From contig NZ_JBHSAP010000018.1 of assembly GCF_042650125.1 (NCBI RefSeq), positions 372,001 through 436,000 of the forward strand: a stretch of DNA of 64,000 nucleotides. Reading direction: 5' to 3'. Position 1 is the stretch's first letter. Each line of letters opens with the position of its first letter. Shown here in pieces: positions 40,731 to 49,556 of this stretch. This DNA is from Salinithrix halophila (lineage in GTDB: Bacteria > Bacillota > Bacilli > Thermoactinomycetales > DSM-45169). Under the pieces are notes generated by a model. It was not told the origin of the DNA. It saw only the letters and a program-made list of their open reading frames with translations, and made no database searches. The position numbers and the translations under genes were made by a program.

Positions 40731-41365
40731 TTCCCTTCACCCCCTTTGTTATTCATGCGAAGCAACAATCGCATCACAGCAAGGATAGCGTGCCTCACTT
40801 TAAATCGGAATATACACTCCAAATCGGTTTCCAACCGCGCCTCTATAAAATAAGGACGGATATCAAGCTGGGGTGGACGCCGCCACTGGAAATACGAGCC
40901 GACGACCCCGACGAGATTTGCTTTGATTCCCCAAGCGAGACCGGTGATTATCCCTGTCTCCGCAGCATCTCCTGTACCGAGGTCGGAAATCCAGACCAAC
41001 TTTTCACAGACCACCTTGCTTAAAAAATAACGCATAACGCCGTATAAATTGACAACATTTTCCCGGAAGTCCTGAACCTTTTCCTTTGCTTTTTTCATCG
41101 CAGCCAGACCAATACGCGTCCGTTTTTTCTTGTCCGTGCCTGTGGTTCCCTCTTTTTTTTCCTTTACTTTTAGCCCCTGTCCGGTCAGAGCGAAACCCTC
41201 CGCCACCCACCGGTAACGAACCAGCCCCCATAGCCAACGAACTTGTAGAAAAAACCCGTCCTCTTCCCCCTTCCTTCGGTATACGATCCGGATTCGAACC
41301 GAAGTAAAGAATAGAAGCAGGAGAAGAAATAGAATTAGCGTACCTATGATAATGCCCCATATCAC
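40703..41365 (-). CDS. ytfI: YtfI-like protein (DUF2953)
   Basis: 220-residue protein with one N-terminal membrane helix (IIIGTLILFLLLLLFFTSV) and a cytoplasmic domain ending in IFRFKVRHAILAVMRLL. GTG start at 41365 with AGGGG eight bases upstream; the reading frame continues open to 41626 but with unlike sequence. Length matches B. subtilis YtfI (about 220). Partner of ytfJ; function unknown. Confidence 0.85.
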   Translation of the reverse strand: MIWGIIIGTLILFLLLLLFFTSVRIRIVYRRKGEEDGFFLQVRWLWGLVRYRWVAEGFALTGQGLKVKEKKEGTTGTDKKKRTRIGLAAMKKAKEKVQDFRENVVNLYGVMRYFLSKVVCEKLVWISDLGTGDAAETGIITGLAWGIKANLVGVVGSYFQWRRPPQLDIRPYFIEARLETDLECIFRFKVRHAILAVMRLLLRMNNKGGEGKWQNTLFKA

Positions 41366-41537
41366 CGTAACCACCCCTGCCAATTCCCAGTATTCGTCAG
41401 TATGAACAAGTAAGGGTGAGATGATACCGAAACCCAACAGACAATCTGTTCGATTTTTCCATAAAATATAAGTATACACCAGGACTCTATCGGGGTATAT
41501 CCTTAGAAAAGAGATTCTATGATGGAGGGGAACTGGA

Positions 41538-41615
41538 ATGGATTCCATGCGTTGGAGTCTTTTGTTGTTTATCGTGCTAGTTATGGGATTGGTTTTTTCG
41601 GGATTACATGCTTGA
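41538..41615 (+). CDS. Possible 25-residue hydrophobic peptide
   Basis: ATG behind GGAGGGGAACTGGA, giving MDSMRWSLLLFIVLVMGLVF and SGLHA. This is one membrane-spanning helix. It lies in the gap between scpB and ytfI on the opposite strand. The ribosome site is strong, but such short frames can arise by chance. Confidence 0.4.
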   Translation: MDSMRWSLLLFIVLVMGLVFSGLHA

Positions 41616-41666
41616 AGGAGAGACAACCGACGATCAGACTACAAACTTTATTGATGGGGTCTCCAT

Positions 41667-41706
41667 AAGAAAAACCCGCCGACATTGCGTGTCGACGGGT
41701 TTTTAC
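41667..41706 (-). terminator. Terminator after scpB
   Basis: AAAAACCCG-CGAC/GTCG-CGGGTTTTT stem with a short loop, 7 bases after the scpB stop. Confidence 0.85.
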
Positions 41707-41712
41707 ATAACC

Positions 41713-42348
41713 TTACGATGATTCCGTTTGAGAAACAGCGGGTGGCTCCTCCGCATTTGCCATCTCCTCTGTTCCGGAGGCTTCAGCCGGCTCAACACCC
41801 AGACGCTGGTACAATTCCTCTCGCTCTTTCTCCCATTCCGCCCAATCAAAGATCGAATCCGCTGGCGGCAACTCCTCCAGGTTGGAAAGCCCGAAATAAT
41901 CCAGGAATTCCCGGGTCGTTCCGTACAGAATCGGACGACCCACTCCTTCCGCCCGACCTGTTTCCCGGATCAACCCTTTCCGTTTCAAATAATAAATCGC
42001 CTTTTCGCACTTCACCCCGCGAATCTCTTCGACATCTGCCCGGATGATCGGTTGCCGGTAGGCGATGATCGCCAATGTTTCCAACGCAGCCCGTGATAAA
42101 TACGACCGGTTAGGAGACTCAGCTAGTTTTTCGAAGTATTCCCGATGCTCTGGCAGGGTCGTCAATTGGTAGACATGGGCGACTTCCACAATCCGGATTC
42201 CCCGATTCGATTCTTTCCATTCTCGCGCCATTTCCGCCAGAATCGTTTTCACCGTACGCTTGGTCAACCCCGTTACATCTGCGATTTCGCCCACCTTTAA
42301 TCCCTCATCTCCGGCAGCGAACAATAGCCCTTCGATTACCGGCTTCAT
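41713..42348 (-). CDS. scpB: Segregation and condensation protein B
   Basis: Winged-helix subunit of the SMC-ScpA-ScpB condensin. VIEGLLFAAGDEGLKVGEIADVTG and LSRAALETLAIIAYRQPIIRADVEEIRGV are typical, here cited by parts. ATG 42348 lies 4 bases after the scpA stop (42353), so translation is coupled; the frame is open to 42414. Last gene of this unit, followed by a terminator. C-terminal 25 residues are acidic and variable. Confidence 0.95.
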   Translation of the reverse strand: MKPVIEGLLFAAGDEGLKVGEIADVTGLTKRTVKTILAEMAREWKESNRGIRIVEVAHVYQLTTLPEHREYFEKLAESPNRSYLSRAALETLAIIAYRQPIIRADVEEIRGVKCEKAIYYLKRKGLIRETGRAEGVGRPILYGTTREFLDYFGLSNLEELPPADSIFDWAEWEKEREELYQRLGVEPAEASGTEEMANAEEPPAVSQTESS

Positions 42349-42352
42349 ACGG

Positions 42353-43126
42353 TTACCATCCAGATGCTTCCCCTCCTTTCTCAGGTAACGCCGCCTCGAT
42401 ATCCATATCATCAAAGAGTCGATTCTGGCGAATGCGAACCCGCCTTGTCTTCATAAGCTCAAGAACAGCCAAAAACGTAGTGACCACTCGCTCCTTGGTC
42501 AGCCGATTCCAGCGTAGCAGCTGGGAAAACCGAAGGTGACCGCCATGATTCAATACCTCTGCTGCGATCTCTTCCATCCGGTCGCTCACCGAAATCTCCT
42601 CCCGACTCATCTCTGCGAACTCCGGCTCCGTTTCTTCCTGGTTAGCCAAAGCATCGGCAAAGTATTGGAGGAGATCATCGGGCGTCACGCCATCTAGGGG
42701 GTTTTCCTCTTTGGCATAGGAGGTCAAATCCATCGGCATCCGGGTATAAACCTGGCCACGGGCTTCTTCCCGTTCGCGGAGCGCATCAGAAAGCCTTTTG
42801 TAACGCTTGTACTCCAGCAAACGTTGGACCAACTCTTCCCGGGGGTCCATCCCCTCTTCTTCATCCAACAGCATATCGGAAAGATCTGCGGGTTCCGCCT
42901 TTGGCAACAACATACGACTCTTGATTGCCAGCAGGGTGGCGGCCATCACCAAAAATTCGCTGGCTACATCCAATTCCAATTGTTGCATCGCCGACAGCAT
43001 CTTCATGTACTGATCCGTGATACGGGCGATGGGAATCTCGGTTACATCCACCTCGGACTTGTCGATCAAATGGAGAAGGAGGTCCAGCGGGCCTTCAAAC
43101 ATGTCCAACTTGATTTTCACATCCAT
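42353..43126 (-). CDS. scpA: Segregation and condensation protein A
   Basis: Kleisin subunit bridging SMC heads. FEGPLDLLLHLIDKSEVDVTEIPIARI at the N-terminus and the C-terminal VVTTFLAVLELMKTRRVRI winged helix are present. ATG 43126 follows GAGGGG with 9-base spacing and gives 257 residues. It lies 29 bases after ribH and may be read with the rib operon. Confidence 0.95.
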   Translation of the reverse strand: MDVKIKLDMFEGPLDLLLHLIDKSEVDVTEIPIARITDQYMKMLSAMQQLELDVASEFLVMAATLLAIKSRMLLPKAEPADLSDMLLDEEEGMDPREELVQRLLEYKRYKRLSDALREREEARGQVYTRMPMDLTSYAKEENPLDGVTPDDLLQYFADALANQEETEPEFAEMSREEISVSDRMEEIAAEVLNHGGHLRFSQLLRWNRLTKERVVTTFLAVLELMKTRRVRIRQNRLFDDMDIEAALPEKGGEASGW

Positions 43127-43155
43127 GATCCCGTTCCCCTCCCCTCTCTCCTGCT

Positions 43156-43638
43156 TCAACTTTCGAAGGCTTTATTCAACTGCCGTTGCAAATTGGCAGT
43201 TTCGATCGCGGAAACCGCCGCTTCCCAACCCTTGTTCCCGGCTTTGGTACCGGCCCGTTCCACCGCCTGTTCGATCGTATCCGTTGTCAGGACGCCAAAA
43301 ATCACCGGTAGCCCATGCTTCAAGCTGGCTGTGCCAATCCCTTTGGCCGCTTCATTACAAACATAATCGAAGTGGGGAGTAGAACCGCGGATAACCGCCC
43401 CCAGGGCGATTACCGCATCATATTGCTGGGAACCCGCCATCTGATCAGCGATAAGGGGAATCTCGAAAGCACCAGGTACCCAGGCAACGTCGACGGATTC
43501 TTCCGCAGCTCCATGGCGGCGCAGGGCATCCTTCGCTCCCTCCAGAAGTTTCCCGGTGATAAATTCGTTGAAACGAGCGACTACGATTCCGATGCGCAGG
43601 CCATCCGCCGTCAATTTACCTTCAAAGATGTTCGCCAT
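43156..43638 (-). CDS. ribH: 6,7-dimethyl-8-ribityllumazine synthase
   Basis: Condenses the ribitylaminouracil and dihydroxybutanone phosphate in riboflavin synthesis. VVARFNEFIT, WVPGAFEIP, ALGAVIRGSTPHFDYV and FGVLTTDTIEQA are diagnostic. 160 residues. Last of the four rib genes; 19-base gap after ribBA. Confidence 0.97.
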   Translation of the reverse strand: MANIFEGKLTADGLRIGIVVARFNEFITGKLLEGAKDALRRHGAAEESVDVAWVPGAFEIPLIADQMAGSQQYDAVIALGAVIRGSTPHFDYVCNEAAKGIGTASLKHGLPVIFGVLTTDTIEQAVERAGTKAGNKGWEAAVSAIETANLQRQLNKAFES

Positions 43639-43657
43639 GAGTTTCGCCTCTCCTCGT

Positions 43658-44857
43658 TTAAAAATGGAGCATATGTCCTAATTTGCTTTTTTTCGTCCGT
43701 AGATAGTTTTCGTTATCCGGAACGGAAGGCATCTGAATCGGAAGGACTTCCGTCACCTCTAGGTCATACCCTTTTAACCCGGTGATCTTGCGTGGATTGT
43801 TGGTCAACAGGCGCATCTTCCTAACTCCGAGGTCCTTCAGGATTTGGGCTCCGATTCCGTATTCTCTCAGATCGGGGCGAAAGCCCAATTCCAGATTGGC
43901 TTCTACCGTATCCAGTCCTTTTTCCTGCAGCTTGTAAGCCTTCAATTTGTTGATCAAGCCGATCCCCCGTCCCTCCTGCCGCATATAGAGAAGGATGCCG
44001 GTCCCTTCTGCCTCAATCTGGCTCAGGGCCGCGTGGAGCTGGGGCCCGCAATCACAGCGGTGAGAACCAAAGACATCTCCGGTCAAGCATTCTGAATGGA
44101 CCCGGACCATCACCGGTTTTTCCGGATGGATGTCGCCTTTAACCAGGGCGATATGCTCTTTGCCGTCCACTTCGTTTTGATAGCCAACAGCAGTGAATTC
44201 GCCGAACTCCGTGGGCAGCCGGGTATCTACCACCCGTTCCACCAGTTTATCCTTCCGATTCCGGTACTGAATCAAATCCTGGATCGTGATGATCTTCAGC
44301 CCGTGTTTTTCAGCCAATTCCATCAAATCGGGGACCCGGGCCATGGAGCCGTCTTCCTTGATCACTTCACAGATGACCGCCGCCGGGTAAGCCCCGCACA
44401 TGCGGGCAAGATCGACTCCCGCTTCGGTATGCCCTGCCCTCCGCAGCACACCCCCTTTTTTAGCGATCAAGGGGAAGATGTGGCCAGGCCTTCGAAAGTC
44501 ACCGGGACGGGTTTCCTGATCGATCAACGCCCGGACGGTAGTCGAACGCTCAAAGGCAGAGATCCCCGTCGTACCGGAAATATGGTCGACAGAGACCGTG
44601 AACGCCGTTCCATGGGAGTCCGTGTTGCGGTTGACCATGGGGGGAAGATCCAGTTCAGCGGCTCGTTCTTCGGTGATTGGGGCACAGACAAGCCCCCGCC
44701 CATGGGTAATCATGAAATTGATCACCTCAGGACCTGCCTTCTCCGCCAGAGCGACAAAATCCCCTTCGTTTTCCCGATCCTCGTCATCGACTACGATGAC
44801 GATATGTCCTTGCATTAACTCATAGATCGCTTCTTCGATAGGATCGAACCCACGCAC
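43658..44857 (-). CDS. ribBA: Bifunctional DHBP synthase / GTP cyclohydrolase II
   Basis: N-terminal domain (to about residue 200) makes 3,4-dihydroxy-2-butanone 4-phosphate: VVDDEDRENEGDF, HTEAGVDLARM. The C-terminal domain opens GTP: HSECLTGDVFGSHRCDCGPQL with three zinc cysteines, and RQEGRGIGL. GTG 44857 (VRGFDPIEEAI) lies behind AAAGGGGGTGA; the open frame to 44956 overlaps ribE and is not used. 399 residues, normal. Confidence 0.96.
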   Translation of the reverse strand: MRGFDPIEEAIYELMQGHIVIVVDDEDRENEGDFVALAEKAGPEVINFMITHGRGLVCAPITEERAAELDLPPMVNRNTDSHGTAFTVSVDHISGTTGISAFERSTTVRALIDQETRPGDFRRPGHIFPLIAKKGGVLRRAGHTEAGVDLARMCGAYPAAVICEVIKEDGSMARVPDLMELAEKHGLKIITIQDLIQYRNRKDKLVERVVDTRLPTEFGEFTAVGYQNEVDGKEHIALVKGDIHPEKPVMVRVHSECLTGDVFGSHRCDCGPQLHAALSQIEAEGTGILLYMRQEGRGIGLINKLKAYKLQEKGLDTVEANLELGFRPDLREYGIGAQILKDLGVRKMRLLTNNPRKITGLKGYDLEVTEVLPIQMPSVPDNENYLRTKKSKLGHMLHF

Positions 44858-44870
44858 AGAATCACCCCCT

Positions 44871-45509
44871 TTATTTTTTGAACCCATACTTCTCCAGCAT
44901 CTCTTCCGATAAGCCTGTAGGGTTCCCCGCAAGCAGTTTGGCCACATATTTTCCAATCATGTCACACTCGATATTGACCTCATCTCCCAGCCCGGCATCA
45001 GCCAACTGGGTATGGTGAAGGGTATGGGGGATGACGGAAACCGTAAAGGATTTCTCATCCACCGATACCAGCGTCAAGCTGATCCCGTTCACGGCGACAG
45101 AACCTTTATCTACCATCACGTTGGTTAGCTCCCGGGACACCCCAATCTGGAACAACACCGCATTTTCTACTGGGCGCCGCGATTGGATACGACCGATTCC
45201 ATCTACATGCCCCTGGACAAAATGTCCCCCCAACCGTGCCCCAGCCGCCAGCGCCCTCTCCAGATTGACCACAGCCCCTGGGGAGAGACGGCCCAAGTTG
45301 GATCGCTTCATCGTTTCAGGCATCACATCCGCCGCAAAATGGCGCGGGTCAAAGCGGGTCACGGTGAGACAGACTCCATTTACCGCAATGCTGTCTCCGA
45401 CCCTTACCCCTTCCAGAACCTTCTCGGCTTTCACGGAAAGGCGCATCGCCATCCCTTGACGATCGATCGAACGGATCCGCCCTACTTCTTCCACCAATCC
45501 AGTGAACAT
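44871..45509 (-). CDS. ribE: Riboflavin synthase alpha chain
   Basis: Dismutates two lumazines to riboflavin. Two similar lumazine-binding halves: MFTGLVEEVGRI with VNGVCLTV, and GHVDGIGRI with VNGISLTLVSVD. 212 residues. Its ATG overlaps the ribD stop by one base (TGATG). Confidence 0.96.
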   Translation of the reverse strand: MFTGLVEEVGRIRSIDRQGMAMRLSVKAEKVLEGVRVGDSIAVNGVCLTVTRFDPRHFAADVMPETMKRSNLGRLSPGAVVNLERALAAGARLGGHFVQGHVDGIGRIQSRRPVENAVLFQIGVSRELTNVMVDKGSVAVNGISLTLVSVDEKSFTVSVIPHTLHHTQLADAGLGDEVNIECDMIGKYVAKLLAGNPTGLSEEMLEKYGFKK

Positions 45510-46630
45510 CAGCTTCCCTCCCCATCCATTCGGTCATCCGGGTAGCCGGTCATACACCAGTCTTCCCCGAAGGACTCTACCCTTACATCCTGTAAACGGA
45601 TAGCTTCATCCATCCGCTCCGGGTTCATCCCATCAAAAGCAGTCGGGCTCTCCTTCCCTCCCAACAACTTAGGAGCAAGAAAAATCATCACTTTTCCGAC
45701 CCAGCCTCCCCGCAGGAGAGCAGCATTCAGTTCGCCGCCGCACTCTGCCAACACAGACAGGATGCCGTGCTCCCCAAGGATGCGGAAAAGCGTAGCCAGA
45801 TCGACGTGGGGACCCGGTACGGAATGAAAAACCCGTACCCCTTTCTCTTCCAGCTGTTGCTCCTTCTTCTCGTCCGCTTCTTGGGTACAGAAAACCCATG
45901 TAGGAGCTTCCGCCGTATCAACGACAGGAGAATCAAGGGGAAGCCTAAGTCGGCTGTCCAAGATCACCCGCAACGGGCTTTTCCCCCCGCCTGGCAGACG
46001 GGTCGTTAACCGGGGATGATCCGCAAGGGCAGTCCCTGACCCTACCATCACCGCATCATGTTCGTGGCGCAGCCGATGTACCTGGTGCCGTGCCTCTTCC
46101 CCGGTCACCCAACGGCTATCCCCCGTAACGGAGGCAATTTTACCGTCCAGGGTCATAGCCGTTTTCAGCGTAACAAATGGGAGGCCTGTCTTCCGATGAT
46201 GAAAATAAGCTTCGTTTAAACGGAGGCACTCTTCCCGAAGCACCCCTTCCTCCACTTCGATCCCAGCTGCCCGTAAACGGCGGATGCCGTTTCCCGCTAC
46301 GCGTTCATCGGGATCCAGAGACCCGATGACAACCCGCTGCACTCCCGCAGCGATGGCTTTTTCGGTACAGGGAGGGGTTCGACCATAATGATTACAGGGT
46401 TCCAGCGTAACATAGAGGGTACAACCGGCTGCCTCCTCCCCCGCCATATCCAAGGCATGCACCTCGGCGTGAGGGGTACCGGCTTTGAGGTGAGCACCAG
46501 AACCGACCAGGCGCCCACCTTTCACAGCTACGGCCCCTACCATCGGATTGGGGGCGGTTTGACCGCGAGCTGACTCTGCCAGCGTCAGAGCCAGTTTCAT
46601 CCAGTGTTCGTCCATCCTGATTCCATCCAA
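45509..46630 (-). CDS. ribD: Bifunctional riboflavin deaminase/reductase
   Basis: First gene of the rib operon. Deaminase domain: HAEVHALDMAGEEAAG and EPCNHYGRTPPCTEK bind zinc. Reductase domain from about residue 145: LKTAMTLDGKIA, VGSGTALADHP. Start choice: TTG 46630 lies 9 bases after AGAGGGG; ATG 46615 (MDEHWMKLAL) is an alternative with only GGATGG upstream. The FMN riboswitch and its terminator precede it. Confidence 0.94.
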   Translation of the reverse strand: MDGIRMDEHWMKLALTLAESARGQTAPNPMVGAVAVKGGRLVGSGAHLKAGTPHAEVHALDMAGEEAAGCTLYVTLEPCNHYGRTPPCTEKAIAAGVQRVVIGSLDPDERVAGNGIRRLRAAGIEVEEGVLREECLRLNEAYFHHRKTGLPFVTLKTAMTLDGKIASVTGDSRWVTGEEARHQVHRLRHEHDAVMVGSGTALADHPRLTTRLPGGGKSPLRVILDSRLRLPLDSPVVDTAEAPTWVFCTQEADEKKEQQLEEKGVRVFHSVPGPHVDLATLFRILGEHGILSVLAECGGELNAALLRGGWVGKVMIFLAPKLLGGKESPTAFDGMNPERMDEAIRLQDVRVESFGEDWCMTGYPDDRMDGEGS

Positions 46631-46656
46631 CGGTTGCAACCCCTCTCTCTTTCAAA

Positions 46657-46682
46657 CAAAAAAGCCCCGATTCGGGGCTTGA
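46657..46682 (-). terminator. Expression-platform terminator of the FMN riboswitch
   Basis: AAGCCCCG/CGGGGCTT stem with loop AAT, then TTTTTG on the minus strand, 27 bases before the ribD start. Confidence 0.88.
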
Positions 46683-46872
46683 CGGTTACGAAAAACAAGA
46701 AAGAGGCCACTATAATCCGCATAACGGAGACGGCGCCTTTTCCCAGGGCCCAGTTTTTCTTTCCATAGGAAAGAAAAGGGGCAAAAAACCCCAACCGGTC
46801 CGGGCGGCACAGGAAAAATCGCCTGCGCTCCGGGTTATCACGAATTTCATGGTGTGGCGACATCTGTCCTGT

Positions 46873-47010
46873 TCATCCTTCTCCCATCCAGACTCTCACT
46901 GTCGGTCCCGGATTCTCACCAGGTCCACCGCTCATCAAGCGGGTCACGGACTGAGCCGTCCCTGAGGGACGCCATCACCGCCGGTCGGGATTTTCACCCA
47001 GCCCCGAAGG
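46873..47010 (-). promoter_or_regulatory. FMN riboswitch (RFN element)
   Basis: On the minus strand the conserved blocks appear in order: CTTCGGGGCTGGGTGAAAATC, split as GGGGC-GGGTGAAA-TCCCGACCGGCGGT, then AGTCCGTGACCCG, GGTGGACCTGGTGAGAATC, CGGGACCGACAGTG and GTCTGGATGGGAGAAGGA. It controls ribD-ribE-ribBA-ribH through the terminator at 46657-46682. Confidence 0.97.
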
Positions 47011-47055
47011 ATTGACAGAGATCCACGGTTTATTCATCCATGGTCATCTATGGTT

Positions 47056-47084
47056 ATTATAAGTCAACGCATCCAGCCTGTCCA
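47056..47084 (-). promoter_or_regulatory. Promoter of the rib operon
   Basis: On the minus strand -35 TGGACA (47084-47079) and -10 TATAAT (47061-47056) with 17-base spacing, upstream of the FMN riboswitch. Confidence 0.78.
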
Positions 47085-47093
47085 TTTGATTGT

Positions 47094-48059
47094 CTATTCA
47101 CTCCCCGGGGTTAGCTCCCCGGCTCTGGTTCTCGTCAGCGGAGGCCCAGAGCGCCACGGTACACCCACTTGCATGGCCAGATAACAAAGCGCAGCAAAAA
47201 AAGCAGCGATCAAAGTTGTGTGCATCAAAGCGATCGTCAATTCCAGTTTAGTAAGGACAATCAACCCTCCGGTAAAAACCTGAGCGAGCGTGAGAAGAAA
47301 AGCGATCAGACTTCCCCGGTATAGATCCTTGCGTGCCGGATATCTCTTCCTTACATAAAGAAAAAGCCACAGAGTCAAAAAGAATAAAAGACCCGCAAAC
47401 AGACGGTGCATCCACTGAATGCCAGCTTGAGTGGTCAAGTCTGGAACCCAGGTATCTCCACATAGGGGCCAGGTTGAACAACCTAGGCTGGAACCCGTAT
47501 GACGGACGAAGGCACCGGTATAAACGACAACATAGGTATAAAAAGCCAATCCCCAAATGGCGGTTTTCAGTTTACGGGACACACCGGAGTTGATCTTCTT
47601 GCGATCACCCTTTTCATCCGCCTTTTTCAGCTGGAACATCACCACTGTCAGCAGGGCTGCCGCAGCGAAAGACATCAGTGAAAGGCCGAAGTGGAGGGCC
47701 ATCACCGCTTCGGACTGGCTCCAGACAACCGCTGCAGCTCCCAACAAACCCTGTAGGACGATGAAGAAGAGGCTGCTAAAAGCAAAGAACCGAACCCTTT
47801 TATGATGGCGATAGAACCGCCAGCAACCCACCGCCAGCGCCACCACCAGCAAGCCAACCAGCCCAGAGACGATCCGGTGACTATACTCAATCCACAGGGT
47901 TAATGTGTGATAGGTCGGAAACACCTCTCCGTGACAAAAAGGCCAAGTGTTTCCGCATCCGTCCCCGGAACCGGTCTTGGTAACCAAGGCACCCTGGATG
48001 AGAATGATAAAATTCCCGACAGTCGCGAGGACTGCCAGAGTACGTAACAATCCTTTCAT
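47094..48059 (-). CDS. ctaA: Heme A synthase
   Basis: Oxidises the C8 methyl group of heme O for aa3-type oxidase. Eight predicted helices in two similar halves, each with a conserved His (EYSHRIVSGLVG and QWMHRLFAGLLF) and the outer-loop cysteines (CGNTWPFC, CSTWPLC). ATG 48059 lies 9 bases after AAAGGAGG and gives 321 residues. The other ctaB-G genes are not in the window. ResD regulates ctaA in Bacillus, which fits resDE nearby. Confidence 0.95.
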   Translation of the reverse strand: MKGLLRTLAVLATVGNFIILIQGALVTKTGSGDGCGNTWPFCHGEVFPTYHTLTLWIEYSHRIVSGLVGLLVVALAVGCWRFYRHHKRVRFFAFSSLFFIVLQGLLGAAAVVWSQSEAVMALHFGLSLMSFAAAALLTVVMFQLKKADEKGDRKKINSGVSRKLKTAIWGLAFYTYVVVYTGAFVRHTGSSLGCSTWPLCGDTWVPDLTTQAGIQWMHRLFAGLLFFLTLWLFLYVRKRYPARKDLYRGSLIAFLLTLAQVFTGGLIVLTKLELTIALMHTTLIAAFFAALCYLAMQVGVPWRSGPPLTRTRAGELTPGSE

Positions 48060-48171
48060 GGATGCCTGCCTCCTTTCCAACCCGTCCAATCCTTTACCAT
48101 CTTACCACAGACCCTCGGATTCTCGGTACGGACGGCAGGTTTAGGCACAATATCTCCAAACTTAACAACGG

Positions 48172-48203
48172 ATAAACCCCCTCCGCACAAGCGGAAGGGG
48201 GTT
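48172..48203 (-). terminator. Terminator after the M23 peptidase gene
   Basis: AACCCCCTtCCGC/GCGGaGGGGGTT stem with a 5-base loop. Confidence 0.8.
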
Positions 48204-48205
48204 GT

Positions 48206-49294
48206 CTACTGCATATAGTTCAACGGATTGGTATAATTCCCGGGTGAACCTTTATGGACCTCAAAATGTAGGTGAGGACCCGTCGAACGACCATTATTAC
48301 CAACAGCCGCAATCTGCTGTCCTTTACGAACGACTTGGCCCACCGAAACCCGGGATTGGTTCGCCCACATATGGGCAAATAGGGTGAACACGCCGCCACC
48401 GTGGTCAATCATGATGTAGTAACCGTACCCGCAACCGCAGCTCTGGGCCCGGACCACTTTCCCGTTGGCCGGAGCGTGGATGGGCGTCCCGATGGAATTA
48501 GCGTAGTCGATCCCTGTGTGGAACTCACTTCCTCGGTACCCATAACCGGAAGTAACCGGGCCGTTTACCGGACGGGTAAGGGGGCCCTGGTAAGCGAAAT
48601 TACCCGCCTTGAGATGTTCGAGATTGAGTTCTGCCAGATCTTTCTTCGTCAGTGCTTCCTCTTTATCCAGGCTGGCCAAGGCACTCTTGTTTTTCCCCAT
48701 CTCCTTGACCAAGGCATCATAGGCTTTTTTCGCCTTGGCCTCCTCCTTTTTCTGCTTTTTCTCCAACTTAGCCAGTTTATCCCGCTTTTTCTGCACCTTT
48801 TCTTTCTCTTTATAGAATTTTTCCACAATACGGAAATCGTTCTTAATGATCAGACGCAGATACTCGAAACGAGCGAGAAACTCGTGGAAGGAATCAGCCG
48901 CCAAAAGGGATTGAAAGCTGTTCATCTGTCCGGTCATATACATATTTCGGACACTTTCTTTATACTGTTGCCCGTATTTATCGACGTTTTTCTGAGCCTT
49001 CTTTAATTCTTTTTCTACTTTTTTCGTCTTTCCGCGGGTATCTTCCAGTTTTTCCTCGATGGCACGCAGCTTTTTCTTACGGTCTTCTACCTTTTCTTTC
49101 AAATCTTTGAGATTTTTCTCTTTTTCGTCCTTTTTCTTCTCGATCGAGTCCAGCTTGTCTTTCAATTCATCTTTTTTGTCGGCCTGGACTTGTTCTACAG
49201 GCCAGATTGAGAGCATCAAACTCAATGCGATTACTGCCACTGTCACCGTACGTGTCAAACGCCCCTCCCAAGGTTTCACCAAGTTGTCGATCAC
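48206..49294 (-). CDS. Secreted coiled-coil M23 peptidase (EnvC-like)
   Basis: 362-residue cell-wall hydrolase. Signal sequence about residues 14-38. A long Lys/Glu coiled coil spans residues 40-235. The C-terminal M23 domain has SGYGYRGSEFHTGIDYAN (zinc His and Asp) and TGPHLHFEVHK (HxH). FtsEX-activated endopeptidases have this layout, but the partner is not proven. GTG 49294 after GAGGATGAAAGG. Single gene with its own terminator. Confidence 0.9.
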   Translation of the reverse strand: MIDNLVKPWEGRLTRTVTVAVIALSLMLSIWPVEQVQADKKDELKDKLDSIEKKKDEKEKNLKDLKEKVEDRKKKLRAIEEKLEDTRGKTKKVEKELKKAQKNVDKYGQQYKESVRNMYMTGQMNSFQSLLAADSFHEFLARFEYLRLIIKNDFRIVEKFYKEKEKVQKKRDKLAKLEKKQKKEEAKAKKAYDALVKEMGKNKSALASLDKEEALTKKDLAELNLEHLKAGNFAYQGPLTRPVNGPVTSGYGYRGSEFHTGIDYANSIGTPIHAPANGKVVRAQSCGCGYGYYIMIDHGGGVFTLFAHMWANQSRVSVGQVVRKGQQIAAVGNNGRSTGPHLHFEVHKGSPGNYTNPLNYMQ

Positions 49295-49490
49295 CCTTTC
49301 ATCCTCAGTCTCCCAGCCGGTCGGCTAGAAGGGTCACCTCCGCCGATACCGGACAGCACTCCCGGATTTTCCCAGCGAGGATGTCCCGCCGCACACCCTT
49401 CCATCAACAAATGATCGATAAATGCCAACGCAATTAGTATACAAGAGGTTGTCCATCCCATCAACACAGGGTGAGCCTCCAACACAAAAG

Positions 49491-49556
49491 ACCCTCCGAA
49501 GGAAGGCTTCGAAAGGTCGGGTCCCTATACTTTCGACCTAAATCTTTCGGAGGGAT
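49491..49556 (-). terminator. Terminator after the ABC permease gene
   Basis: Nested hairpin: outer CCCTCCGA/TCGGAGGG, inner GGTCGAAAG/CTTTCGA, followed on the minus strand by GTCTTTTG. It begins at the permease stop. Confidence 0.75.

Noticed and set aside
49291..49485. 64-codon minus-strand frame starting GTG behind GGAGG
   Set aside because: The apparent ribosome site is the 3' arm of the ABC permease terminator, and the product (rich in Gly, Pro, Arg) resembles no protein.
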